Shown here piece by piece: positions 23,863-33,157 of a stretch of DNA of 38,790 bases. Under the pieces are notes generated by a model. That model was not told the DNA's origin, did not search any database, and saw only the letters and a list, made by a program, of their open reading frames with translations. This stretch comes from a virus, in IMG/VR virus record IMGVR_UViG_3300047328_000106, positions 1-38,790 of that record; one strand, written 5' to 3'. The position numbers and the translations under genes were made by a program. Positions within the stretch are counted from its first letter, which is position 1, and each line of letters begins with the position of its first letter.

Positions 23863-26800
23863 TGCCGTTCACGAGCGCCACCGACGCCGACAACCTGCAG
23901 CTCGCGCCGCAGTCGCCCACGTCCGCCGCCGTGCCCCCGCAGGCCATGCAGGACACGGCCGCGAGCGCCGGGACTGGCGCCGATGGGCCAAAGTACTCCG
24001 CGCTCGATTTCTGGGCCGCCCAGATGCGCAACACCACGTGGGGTCAGGCCCCCAGCAACCTCTCGCTCAAGGGCGCGTACGGCGCGCCACTGATCGGCAA
24101 CGCGGACGACCCGGCGCTCGCCGACGGCAAGATCCCTGAAGGTTACGAGCAATACGCGAACCAGTTTGTCGGCCTGCATACGCCGGAAGAGGTGGCGTAC
24201 AAGAAGGCGCAGATCGACCAGAAGCTCGCGGACCAGCGCATCATGGGTTCCAGCGGCTACACCGGCCTGATCCAGTTGCCGTTGCAGCTGCTGGATCCCA
24301 CCAACATCGCACTCATGGCGACACCGCTGGCCGAGACCCGCATCGCCAACGCGGTGCGCCAGGCGGTGGCGGCCGCCGGCGTTGGCGCTGCTCAGGAAAC
24401 GCTCAACCACGGACTGGATCCTACGCACGTGTACGGGCTGGAATCCGTGGCCAACATCGGGGCGTCCGCGCTCTTGGGCGGCATTCTGGGCGCCGCCATG
24501 AAGCCGAAACTGCCGGCCGCTGAATACGAGCGCCTACGCGCCGCGCTCGCGCGCGAGCTCGAGGCGAAGATCGATGAGAACTTCGGCGGGCCGGGCGGCG
24601 CCGGCGACAGCGCCGACAAGATTGCGCGGGACCTCAAAGAGCGCCTGGCCGCGCACGGCGATGCTCTTGAGCGCGCCGCCGGCGAGCATGCGGGAGCGGC
24701 GGAAGGGCTGGATCCCAAACAGGTTGAGGCGCGTGTACAGGCGGCGCAGGACGCGCTCAGGGAGGCGCAGGCGCCGCTGGACCCAGGGGCAAGGGCTGCG
24801 GCGATCGAGGCCGAGATGGCTCGCTTGCAGACGCCAGACAGCGTGCGCGCGCGTCTGGAGGAGCAGCACGGAGAGCGGCTGCCCGAGGTGCTTCAAGAGC
24901 GCGCCGCGCAGAACGTCGATGAGCAGCTGGAGCCGCTGAAGGCGGCCGCCGCCAAGGCGCAGGCCGCGCTCGATGACGCGCTGGCCGATCAGGCGCGCTT
25001 GGAGCGCGCCGCCGCAAGCCGCGCCGAGCTCGAGCGTTTCCGCGGCATCCAGCCGGCCGAACCCGTTTTACGTGGAGAACCCGATGCTGCACCCGTTGAG
25101 CCGAGTTTACGATCCGACGTACCAGCCGCCGAAGGAGCTACAGAACCTCGTCGCGGAGAACCCGGAGAATCAGTTCCTCGCCCTGATGCTGCAGGCGCAG
25201 CACACCCAGCTGAAAGAACAGCAGGCCGAGCAGGGCAACCGGTCGCCGTCCGCGAAGCCAGCGGCCGAGGAAGCGCCCTAGAGGGCCTCGGCAGCATTTT
25301 CGAGGCGCACACCGGCGAAGGCGCGGAAGGCGCCGCGCGCCTGCACCTGCAGCGGCCGCTCGAGCTGACCAGCGAGCAGGTGCCGAAATTCCGCACCGTC
25401 AAGGAAGCGCGCGCCTGGGCGACCGAGCAGATTGCCCGCGGGCACGACGGTTTGGTCATCGACAGCTCGCACCTCGGCGGCCCAACCCACTACGTCTCGT
25501 TCCACCCCGACCAAGTGAATCACCCGTCGATCGCGCGCATCAAGGGCACCGTGTCCTCGGCGCCGGCCGTCGAAAAGCGGGTCTATGATCAACTGACGGG
25601 GCTGGGTCGATTTGACGATAAGCAGGCGCGCGCCTACGCGGCGATCGTCGGGGACTTCTACGGCACGCAGGGAAAGCGCCTCGGCATCACTGCCGATGAG
25701 CTGTTCCAACGGTTTCCGCTGCGCGTCACACAGGAAGAGGCAGCGCTGCAGGGTGTGCGCGAATCGTTATCCCAAAAGCCCCGACGGAGTACAATAGGCA
25801 CTCCGTACACACTGGACCTTTTCGGTGAAAAGATACCCCGCACCCCGGAACGAGGGACTGAGCCGGCCGGCAGCACCGAGCCGGGTGGGAACGTACAGCC
25901 CGCCGGCCCGCTATCGCGCGACGACGCGCCAGGCCGCTACGCCCGCCGCACCGAGATCGTCAAGGATTCCGAGCGCCAGCTAGGCGTCGATCGGGTTACC
26001 ACGCCGGCCGAAGCGGCGACGGCGTTTCATACGCTGGCCAAGGGTGCCAAAGAGCGCTTCGACGCCTTGGTCACCGACAAGGATGGCAAGCCGCTGGCCA
26101 TCGTCGGGAGTTCCACCGGCACGCTCGACGCCGCCAGTGTCTACCCATCGCAAGTGGCGGCCGAAGCGTTCCGCATCAATGACGCCGCGAACATCTGGTT
26201 CGGCCACAACCACCCCAGCGGCTTTTCCGACCTGTCGCTGGCCGACGAGAACATCAACCGGGTGCTGGCTGACCTTTTCGAGGGCAGCCGCATCAAGCCG
26301 CGCGGCATTCTGGCCGTCGGCGGCGGCGCCAAAACCGAGGGACGGCCGTGGGAGCACGTAACCCACGAAGGCGATCGCAGCACCGGCGTCACAAGCCCCG
26401 TCGAGCGGCCCACATCCGTCCCTGTCGTCGAGCGTCAGTTCACCGAACACGGCGCGTTGGGACCGGCTGTGCGCGACAGCAACGATGCGCGCAAAGCTGC
26501 AGCGGCGATTGCCGGCAACGAAAGCGGCTTGGTGCTGCTGGATAACCGGCACACCCCCGTAGGCTTTGTACCCGTGCAGGATGCGGACATTGCAAAGTTG
26601 CGCGACACCGGCAAGCTCGACGAGATGCACCGCGTGTTGTCGGTCAGCAACGCGAACCGGGTGGTGGTGGCCAACAACGGGACGCTGCGCGAAGCGTCAA
26701 TCAAAAACCTGGCCAAGTACATCCGTTCCATGGATGGCCGGGTGTTGGATGTCATCGACACCAAGACCGGCGCGTCATGGCGCGATCAGGGCATCGACGC

Positions 26801-29800
26801 GGACGTAGGCGGCAAATTCAAGCAGGAATCGCGCGGCACGTATGACCCGCACCTAAACGAAATCTCGCTGCTGCCTACCGCCGACGTGTCCACGTTCCTG
26901 CACGAGGCCGGGCACCACTTCCTGAACGTGATGGGCCAGCTCGCCTCGCAGGACGGCGCGCCGCTGTCGATCCGCGAGGACTTCGATCACCTGATGCGCT
27001 GGTTCGGCATCCACAACGACCTGATGGGTGCCGAGGCCTGGACTGGCATGTCGGTGAACGAGCAGCGGCCGTACCACGAGCAGTTTGCCACCGCGTTCGA
27101 ACAGTACCTCAAGGAAGGCCGCGCGCCGTCCACCCGCTTGCAGTCGATCTTCCAGAAGTTTCGCAGCTGGCTCACCGAAGCGTACCGATCACTGAGCGTC
27201 TTCAATCCCCACACGCCCGGGGTGCGCGACGTGATGGACCGGATGCTGGCGGATGAGACCGAGATCCGCGCCGCGCGTCAGGAACGCATCAGTGCGGCCG
27301 ACACGCCCCTGCAGAAGCGCCTGGCCGCGGACGAGGAGCTGCGCGACAGCCTGCGCAGCATGGCCGAGCGCGAGACCGGCTGGGCCGAGGTCGGCGGGCA
27401 GATGATTCGCAAAGAGGTTAACGGCGGCCGCGGCAACGAGTCTGAGATCAGCCGCACCTCCTGGATCGGCAATTCCGACTGGTGGGCGGAACGCCCCGGC
27501 GGTGGCCCCAATGGCGATCGAAGCCTGAGCGAAGAAGCGGTCAAGGCGGCCGTCGACAAGGCGCTGGCCGGCGAGAAGCTGGGGTCCCTGCAGCAGCGCA
27601 CCGTGCAGTTCATGATCGACGTGCACGACGAGCGGATCGCCAATGAGCCGTTCCTGCCCACGGATCAGGATATGATGACTGACGGGGTGCATGCGACCAG
27701 TGCCCGCGACGCCGCGCACACCGCCATGGTGGCGCGCCTGTCGGCGATCGATGAGGACCTGGTCCAGCAGCTCGCCATCCGGCACGGCGAGGACGATGCC
27801 GGTTTCATGGACGCGGTCAGGAGCGCGCTACATGCCAACGACGAGGACGCAAGGGCTGCTCGCAGCATCCCGCAAGGTATTGAACCGTTTGGGATTGGCC
27901 CAGACCGGCGATCCGCCGCCGGACCTGACGGCCAGGCAGACGCAGCTGGACGGCTCAATCAGGCCGCCCGCGAACCTGCTGAACGCGTTCGTGGCACCGC
28001 CGGCGACGAGCCCGATCTCCTCGGCGAGCGCACCGGCAGCGCCCAGCGCCTCAGCGACGAAACCCGCCGGCGGGACACCAAGCGCAACACCGGACAGGAA
28101 TCCCTAGAGACCGGCGACCCCGGCGACCTGTTCTCGGAAGCCCGCCGCCAGGGCGACCTGTTCCACCAGTCGGCGCGCACTCTGCGCGACAACCTGGCGG
28201 ACCAGCTGGCCCGGCTGCCGCCCGAAGATCGGGCCCATTTCGAGGCGCGCATCGCCGCGCTTGAGCACGCCCAAACGCCCCGCACGCCGCTCTATGCCGC
28301 GCCGGCCGATTCCGTGGCGGGCGCCACCACGCGCGACGTGCGCGCCGATGATCTGAAGGCCAACACCTACGCCACGCACGCCGGCGCCATGCTGGGGCGC
28401 CTGACGGGATGGTTCGCGCCGGGTTCGCGCGCGCTGCGCTCACCCTTCCTGACCATGCGCCGGGCGACACAGATACTGCTCGAGACGCCCGAAATCCTTG
28501 CCAAGAACCTGCCGACCGAGGCCAATCCCCACGGCGTGCCGACACGTGTCAGCGTCGAGGCGAAGCTGAAGCGTTACGAGGGCAACTGGTACACCGCTTG
28601 GAACCTGCGCGACCAGCTCTATCGCCAGTACAGGAACCGGCCGCTCGGGGATCTGGAGCGCAACCAAGGCCGCATGGACAAGCACGCCTTCAACGAGGCG
28701 GTGTCTGCCGCGATGCGCCGCGGCGACATCCACGAGACGCCGGAGGTGGAGCAGGCCGCGCAGATGACCCGCAAGATGGTGTTCGATCCTCTGAAGGTGG
28801 AGGCGCAGAAGCTGGGGCTTTTGCCGGCCCAGGAGGACCTGCTGGGGGGTACCGCGCAGAGCTACCTGATGCGCCAGTACGACTGGGCCAAGATCAACGC
28901 GAACCCGCGCGAGTGGCACGAGATCCTAGTCGATCACTTCATGCACCACGACGGGCTTGAGGCCGCCGAGGCCTCCGATGTCGCCCACCGCGTGACCATG
29001 AACATCAAGGGCAGCGAGCTCGGGCTCTTGGACACGAACGAACGGGCATTCGATCGGATCGGGGATTCCGGCCGGGTCAAGGAGCGCCAGCTGCTGCTCC
29101 CTGACGAGAAGCTCGAGAAATTCCTGGTGAACGACATCGACACCCTGACGCACGCCTACACCAAGAGCCTCGCGCCGCAGGTCGAAATCATGAAGGCGTT
29201 CCCAGGCGACGACCGGAACCTGAAGCAACTGGCTCTTGACCTCACGGATGAGTACAAGATCCTGAAACAGCGGGCGCTGGTGGCCAACGACAACGCGGCC
29301 GCCGACAAGCTGGATCAGCGCCTGAACCGCGATATGCGGGACCTCGTCGCCATGCGCGACCGGCTGTATGGCCGGTTCGGCGCCGCCTCCGACCCTTCCC
29401 ACTGGGCGGTGCGCGCGGGCCGCGCGATCCGTTCCCTGAACGGGTTCCGGATGCTGGGCACCGCCACGTTCTCTCATCTTCCCGACATCGCCAACGTGGT
29501 GATGCGTCGAGGCCTCGGCGGCACGATGGCGACCGCCGCGCGAATGCTGGGATCCAGCGACGCCAGGCGCCTGTCGATCGACAACGTGCACCGCGTGGGT
29601 GCCGCGCTCGACATGATCCACAACAGCACCGCGGCGCAGCTGGGCGAGTTCGGCATTGAATCCTCCTACGGGTATCAGAAGGCGCTCAACCGCGGGATGC
29701 GTGCGTTCACCATCGCAACCCTCGAGACGCCGCTGATCGCCACGACAAAGGCCTGGTCCGGCACCGCCGCGCACGATGAAATTCTGGCCGCCGCGGAGCG

Positions 29801-30662
29801 CGTGCTGAGGGCGAAGGATCTGGACGTGCAACGACGCGGCAGTCTGGATCTTTCCAAGAGCGAGATCACCCGTTTCAATGCCATGGGCATCGGGTACATG
29901 GATCTGCAGCGGATCGGCGAGCAGTTCCGCGAGTACGGCAACACGGTCAACGGCATCCGGCTGGGCCAGACCGATCGCTGGCACGACCGTGGCGCCGCCC
30001 AGCTCGTCGACACCGCGACCGCCATGGCAGCGGATGCCGCGACGCTGCACCCGTCCGCCGGGGACACGCCGCTGTGGACTTCGAGCGAGATCGGCAAAGC
30101 CATTTTCCAGTTCAAGAGCTTCGGGGCGGTCGCCATCCGCAAGATCCTGATACCGATCGCACAGGGTTTGGCTCTTGGCGATGCGCGCGCCTACATGGGG
30201 CTGGCCACCTTGATCGGTGCCGGCACTCTGACGTATCTAACCAAGCAGGCGATCTCCGGCCAGCCAGTGGAGAAAGAGCCGTCGCGGTTTGCTCTTGAAG
30301 TGCTCGACAAGTCCAACCTTCTGGGCTGGACCGGCGAGTTCTTCTACCCCGCGCTGTGGGCAATGGGGGCGAACAATTTCAGCCGCTGGGGTGACCGGCA
30401 GACCTGGGAGACACTGGGCGGCCCAGTGGCTGGTACCGCAGCGGACGTATGGGACTTGCGGCTTCCGGCCAAGATCAAGGGGCAGATGATGCACGACACG
30501 GACCCGAAACAGCGATTCTCGCGCGGCGATCTGCACCGCATCCGCAGGTTGCTGCCGGCCAACCAGGTCTGGTACCTGCGCCGCGGCGTCAACGCCCTCG
30601 AGGGGCAGATCGGAGATTCCATGGGGCTGCCGCCTGAGGCACCGCGAGGCAACACGCAATGA
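23862..30662 (+). CDS. Giant polyvalent internal virion / ejection protein (gp16-like)
   Basis: 2266 residues from a GTG sharing one base with the previous stop. Visible parts in order: hydrophobic helices (about 147-208), charged coiled coil (215-390), disordered linker (about 400-474), and an ART-PolyVal-like domain with HDGLVIDSS and YVSFHPDQVNH (474-560). Next are a RadC/JAB domain with the full JAMM motif His782-x-His784-x7-Ser792-x2-Asp795, a further domain (857-975), and an MPTase-PolyVal-like HExxH at 1014-1018 with the downstream YHEQFATAFEQYL. A second disordered linker covers about 1324-1415, and a long helical C-terminus ends in hydrophobic helices (IFQFKSFGAVAIRK). The C-terminus fits gp16-like ejection proteins. 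The enzyme domains would be injected and act on host proteins; no lysozyme-like domain is seen. Both linkers hold embedded genes. Confidence 0.8.
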   Translation: MPFTSATDADNLQLAPQSPTSAAVPPQAMQDTAASAGTGADGPKYSALDFWAAQMRNTTWGQAPSNLSLKGAYGAPLIGNADDPALADGKIPEGYEQYANQFVGLHTPEEVAYKKAQIDQKLADQRIMGSSGYTGLIQLPLQLLDPTNIALMATPLAETRIANAVRQAVAAAGVGAAQETLNHGLDPTHVYGLESVANIGASALLGGILGAAMKPKLPAAEYERLRAALARELEAKIDENFGGPGGAGDSADKIARDLKERLAAHGDALERAAGEHAGAAEGLDPKQVEARVQAAQDALREAQAPLDPGARAAAIEAEMARLQTPDSVRARLEEQHGERLPEVLQERAAQNVDEQLEPLKAAAAKAQAALDDALADQARLERAAASRAELERFRGIQPAEPVLRGEPDAAPVEPSLRSDVPAAEGATEPRRGEPGESVPRPDAAGAAHPAERTAGRAGQPVAVREASGRGSALEGLGSIFEAHTGEGAEGAARLHLQRPLELTSEQVPKFRTVKEARAWATEQIARGHDGLVIDSSHLGGPTHYVSFHPDQVNHPSIARIKGTVSSAPAVEKRVYDQLTGLGRFDDKQARAYAAIVGDFYGTQGKRLGITADELFQRFPLRVTQEEAALQGVRESLSQKPRRSTIGTPYTLDLFGEKIPRTPERGTEPAGSTEPGGNVQPAGPLSRDDAPGRYARRTEIVKDSERQLGVDRVTTPAEAATAFHTLAKGAKERFDALVTDKDGKPLAIVGSSTGTLDAASVYPSQVAAEAFRINDAANIWFGHNHPSGFSDLSLADENINRVLADLFEGSRIKPRGILAVGGGAKTEGRPWEHVTHEGDRSTGVTSPVERPTSVPVVERQFTEHGALGPAVRDSNDARKAAAAIAGNESGLVLLDNRHTPVGFVPVQDADIAKLRDTGKLDEMHRVLSVSNANRVVVANNGTLREASIKNLAKYIRSMDGRVLDVIDTKTGASWRDQGIDADVGGKFKQESRGTYDPHLNEISLLPTADVSTFLHEAGHHFLNVMGQLASQDGAPLSIREDFDHLMRWFGIHNDLMGAEAWTGMSVNEQRPYHEQFATAFEQYLKEGRAPSTRLQSIFQKFRSWLTEAYRSLSVFNPHTPGVRDVMDRMLADETEIRAARQERISAADTPLQKRLAADEELRDSLRSMAERETGWAEVGGQMIRKEVNGGRGNESEISRTSWIGNSDWWAERPGGGPNGDRSLSEEAVKAAVDKALAGEKLGSLQQRTVQFMIDVHDERIANEPFLPTDQDMMTDGVHATSARDAAHTAMVARLSAIDEDLVQQLAIRHGEDDAGFMDAVRSALHANDEDARAARSIPQGIEPFGIGPDRRSAAGPDGQADAAGRLNQAAREPAERVRGTAGDEPDLLGERTGSAQRLSDETRRRDTKRNTGQESLETGDPGDLFSEARRQGDLFHQSARTLRDNLADQLARLPPEDRAHFEARIAALEHAQTPRTPLYAAPADSVAGATTRDVRADDLKANTYATHAGAMLGRLTGWFAPGSRALRSPFLTMRRATQILLETPEILAKNLPTEANPHGVPTRVSVEAKLKRYEGNWYTAWNLRDQLYRQYRNRPLGDLERNQGRMDKHAFNEAVSAAMRRGDIHETPEVEQAAQMTRKMVFDPLKVEAQKLGLLPAQEDLLGGTAQSYLMRQYDWAKINANPREWHEILVDHFMHHDGLEAAEASDVAHRVTMNIKGSELGLLDTNERAFDRIGDSGRVKERQLLLPDEKLEKFLVNDIDTLTHAYTKSLAPQVEIMKAFPGDDRNLKQLALDLTDEYKILKQRALVANDNAAADKLDQRLNRDMRDLVAMRDRLYGRFGAASDPSHWAVRAGRAIRSLNGFRMLGTATFSHLPDIANVVMRRGLGGTMATAARMLGSSDARRLSIDNVHRVGAALDMIHNSTAAQLGEFGIESSYGYQKALNRGMRAFTIATLETPLIATTKAWSGTAAHDEILAAAERVLRAKDLDVQRRGSLDLSKSEITRFNAMGIGYMDLQRIGEQFREYGNTVNGIRLGQTDRWHDRGAAQLVDTATAMAADAATLHPSAGDTPLWTSSEIGKAIFQFKSFGAVAIRKILIPIAQGLALGDARAYMGLATLIGAGTLTYLTKQAISGQPVEKEPSRFALEVLDKSNLLGWTGEFFYPALWAMGANNFSRWGDRQTWETLGGPVAGTAADVWDLRLPAKIKGQMMHDTDPKQRFSRGDLHRIRRLLPANQVWYLRRGVNALEGQIGDSMGLPPEAPRGNTQ
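25084..25281 (+). CDS. Embedded gene candidate 1 in +1 frame of the giant protein
   Basis: 65 residues read in the +1 frame inside the first disordered linker of the giant protein. GGAGA at 25074-25078 lies 5 nt before ATG 25084. The product looks natural, not like a shadow: LHPLSRVYDPTYQPPKELQN, then an amphipathic helix (ENPENQFLALMLQAQH) and a charged tail. By hand count about 86 percent of its third codon positions are G or C, as in real genes here, whereas the host frame over the same bases is mostly A or T at third positions and codes for Pro/Glu/Arg-rich filler. That suggests the small frame is the selected one. I recognise no family. Confidence 0.5.
   Translation: MLHPLSRVYDPTYQPPKELQNLVAENPENQFLALMLQAQHTQLKEQQAEQGNRSPSAKPAAEEAP
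27832..28107 (+). CDS. Embedded gene candidate 2 in +1 frame of the giant protein
   Basis: 91 residues in the +1 frame, inside the second disordered linker of the giant protein. AGGAG at 27819-27823 precedes ATG 27832 by 8 nt. The N-terminal half looks natural (GLLAASRKVLNRLGLAQ, then RQTQLDGSIRPPANLLNAF); the second half is Ala/Pro/Ser-rich. About 79 percent of its third positions are G or C by hand count, against about 67 percent for the host frame over the same bases, with the contrast strongest in the first half. It shares frame offset, linker location and a clear ribosome site with the other embedded frame. No family is recognised. Confidence 0.4.
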   Translation: MPTTRTQGLLAASRKVLNRLGLAQTGDPPPDLTARQTQLDGSIRPPANLLNAFVAPPATSPISSASAPAAPSASATKPAGGTPSATPDRNP

Positions 30663-32848
30663 CCATCACGGCCACCACGGCGCGCGTCAGTTTCACCTGC
30701 GACGGCGTCATCACCGTTTTCCCCGTCGGCATCCAGGCCTACTACGCCACGGATTTCAAGGTTGTGCTGTCGACGCCCGCTGGCGCGCAGACAACCCTGA
30801 CCCTGAATTCCGACTACACGATGGCCTCGTCCGGATCCCTGACGCCGCCGCTGTGGACTTTGACCTGCACCGACGCGCAGCCCTGGGCGGCCGGGGATGT
30901 CTTGCAAGTCATATTGAACCCCGTCGAGACGCAGACCACCGTGTACGCGCAGGGGGTCGCATTCCCGAGCGCCGCCGTGCAGGCGAACATGGACCGCCTG
31001 ACCCAGATGGCCATTCGCCTCAGCGACAGCCTGGCGCGATCGGTGACCGCGCCCGACGGCGATGCCGGGCCGTCCATGTTGCTCCCGTCTGCGGTCAACC
31101 GGGCGCAGAAGTACGCAGCGTTCGATGTCAACGGTAACCTGATCGCGACCGCGTTGCCCGTGATCTCGAGCGCTGCACTGACCCAGGCAAACGTCGGCGC
31201 TGCCCTCTACCCGGTACTCGCCGGCGAGGCGGGCGTCACCAACACCGCTTACCCGTATGGTGACGTGCGCCGCTTTGGTGCGGTGGGCAACGGCGTCGTC
31301 GATGACACGGCCGCCATCCAGAATTGCCTCAACTGCTCTGCCCGGGTGTTTTTCCAGCCTGGCCTGGTGTGGAAGATTTCCGCCTCACTCACCGTACCGA
31401 CGACGTGCACGATAATCGACGGACTGGGCTCGTACCTCGTCGGTCCCGGCGCCGCCACCACGGTCGACGGGTTCGTGTTCAGCGGGTTCTACAACGGCAG
31501 TCTGAGCATTGTGCTGGCTTCCAACCGCTACCGATTGCCGGGCGTGACCCACTGCCGCCGCGCCTTCTCGTTCGTCGGGGCCGCGTTCATCAATGTGGAA
31601 GCCGACTTCTGTCAGTTCTGCACCGACGGCGTGCACGTCGATTCGACCTCGGTGTACCTGCAGTTCTGCGTCGAGCTCGACATCGACATTAAGAACATCA
31701 GCATGTGCACCAACGGGTTCAATATGATCTCGTGGTCCGGCAGCAGTAACGGCATCCAGGGCTGCCACTTCAAATCGAACTACGTCAACGGCTGCAACGT
31801 CGGCATCGCAGGCATCTTTGATACTGCCTCGGCCGCGTTCACGTTCAATTATTTCGACATCACCGTATTGGATGGCAACGGCGCCCAAGGCGCGGCGGCC
31901 GCGATTAGCTATAACCTGACACCGAACGCCAGCGCGAACTTCTACCGGATCCCGGGTGATGTCATCAATATGACATCGTCGCCCGCGTACGTGAACGTCG
32001 GCGGGTTCTCGGATTTCGAGATCCTGCACTTTCGCGGCGGCCGAAGCGCCGATTATGTGTCCTGGGTAAACTTTAGCGCGGTGCAGCCCACCCCGACGAT
32101 CTACCCGGGCAATGGCACGCTGTACGTCAACGTGGCCACCAATGGGTCCGATGTAACCGGCACCGGCAGCGCCCTCTTGCCTTACGCGACAGTCGGCAAG
32201 GCGATCGCGATGATTCAGGGCCTGAACCTGTTGGGCACCAACGCCGTGATCCAGCTGGCCGCCGGCGCCTACCCGGCCGCCATCACGTACGACACGACGA
32301 CCGCGAACGATCCTCAGTGCCAGATGATCATCCAGCCGCTGAGCGCGGCGGCCGTCACGCTGTCCGGCGGCATTACTGTGTACGGCGCGGGCGCCAAAGT
32401 GTTGCTGTCCAATGCCGCGGGAACGCTGACCGTAAGCGGCACCGGATTGCTGGTGCAGTACGGCGCGCTCGTGAACATCAGCGGCGTGACCTGGGGCGCG
32501 GTCACCGGCGCGCACATGACGATCCTCAATACCGCCAACATCGTCATGAATTCCAACTACAGCATTACCGGGGGCGCCACCGTGCACGTGGCGACCCAGC
32601 GCAATGGGTCGTTTGTGTGTGCTGGCAACACAGTGACGCTGGTCGGAAATCCCGCGTTCTCGACGGAATTCAGCTTCTCCAACCTGAACGGCAACCAGGA
32701 CTGGACGGGCACGACGTTCACCGGGGCTGCCACCGGCACGCGCTATCAGGCCACGCTCAACGGCGTCGTCAACACCAACGGCGGCGGCGCCAACTTCCTG
32801 CCGGGCAATGCGGCCGGTTCCGTGGCGAACGGCGGTGTGTACGCCTAA
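30659..32848 (+). CDS. Tailspike with T7-like N-terminal adaptor and beta-helix
   Basis: 729 residues from an ATG overlapping the giant gene's stop. Residues 1-110 (VSFTCDGVITVFPVGIQAYY, and later YAQGVAFPSAAVQANMDRLT) match the T7 gp17-type N-terminal domain that anchors fibres or spikes to the nozzle. At about 202 the phrase VRRFGAVGNGVVDDTAAIQN is the entry motif of the pectate-lyase-superfamily beta-helix. A second repeat-like part begins at about 488 (LYVNVATNGSDVTGTGSALL) with parallel-beta-helix spacing. It is probably a trimeric receptor-binding spike that degrades or binds a surface polysaccharide. Catalytic residues cannot be assigned by eye. Confidence 0.85.
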   Translation: MTITATTARVSFTCDGVITVFPVGIQAYYATDFKVVLSTPAGAQTTLTLNSDYTMASSGSLTPPLWTLTCTDAQPWAAGDVLQVILNPVETQTTVYAQGVAFPSAAVQANMDRLTQMAIRLSDSLARSVTAPDGDAGPSMLLPSAVNRAQKYAAFDVNGNLIATALPVISSAALTQANVGAALYPVLAGEAGVTNTAYPYGDVRRFGAVGNGVVDDTAAIQNCLNCSARVFFQPGLVWKISASLTVPTTCTIIDGLGSYLVGPGAATTVDGFVFSGFYNGSLSIVLASNRYRLPGVTHCRRAFSFVGAAFINVEADFCQFCTDGVHVDSTSVYLQFCVELDIDIKNISMCTNGFNMISWSGSSNGIQGCHFKSNYVNGCNVGIAGIFDTASAAFTFNYFDITVLDGNGAQGAAAAISYNLTPNASANFYRIPGDVINMTSSPAYVNVGGFSDFEILHFRGGRSADYVSWVNFSAVQPTPTIYPGNGTLYVNVATNGSDVTGTGSALLPYATVGKAIAMIQGLNLLGTNAVIQLAAGAYPAAITYDTTTANDPQCQMIIQPLSAAAVTLSGGITVYGAGAKVLLSNAAGTLTVSGTGLLVQYGALVNISGVTWGAVTGAHMTILNTANIVMNSNYSITGGATVHVATQRNGSFVCAGNTVTLVGNPAFSTEFSFSNLNGNQDWTGTTFTGAATGTRYQATLNGVVNTNGGGANFLPGNAAGSVANGGVYA

Positions 32849-32878
32849 TGAATGGTTTGCAGACACAGGGAGAAAGGG

Positions 32879-33157
32879 ATGTCCGGGCTGCCCGACGCGG
32901 TAATCGACGATAGTGTGCTGCATGTCCTGTTCCTGCTGGTCAGCGCCGTCATGGCTTTTTTTGTGTGGTTGCTGAACCGCAGCATCGCGCGCATCGACGC
33001 GGATATCGCGTCCAAGGCGAGTGTCGAGTCGGTCACCCACTTGGGTGACAAGATGGACGACATCAAGGAAGCCAATGAGAAGGCCCACCGCGAGACGCGA
33101 GAGAGCCTGCAGCGCATCTACGACCGGATGCTCGATCGCGGGGATCGAAGGTCGTGA
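32879..33157 (+). CDS. Small membrane protein with coiled coil (lysis cassette)
   Basis: 92 residues. ATG 32879 is chosen over ATG 32852 because GGGAG lies 6 nt upstream. One transmembrane helix spans residues about 12-34 (VLHVLFLLVSAVMAFFVWLL), followed by a charged helix with heptad pattern (KMDDIKEANEKAHRETRESL). It sits directly before the endolysin and overlaps it by 4 bp. It could be a holin of a single-span type or an inner-membrane spanin-like protein; the topology alone does not decide. Confidence 0.7.
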   Translation: MSGLPDAVIDDSVLHVLFLLVSAVMAFFVWLLNRSIARIDADIASKASVESVTHLGDKMDDIKEANEKAHRETRESLQRIYDRMLDRGDRRS

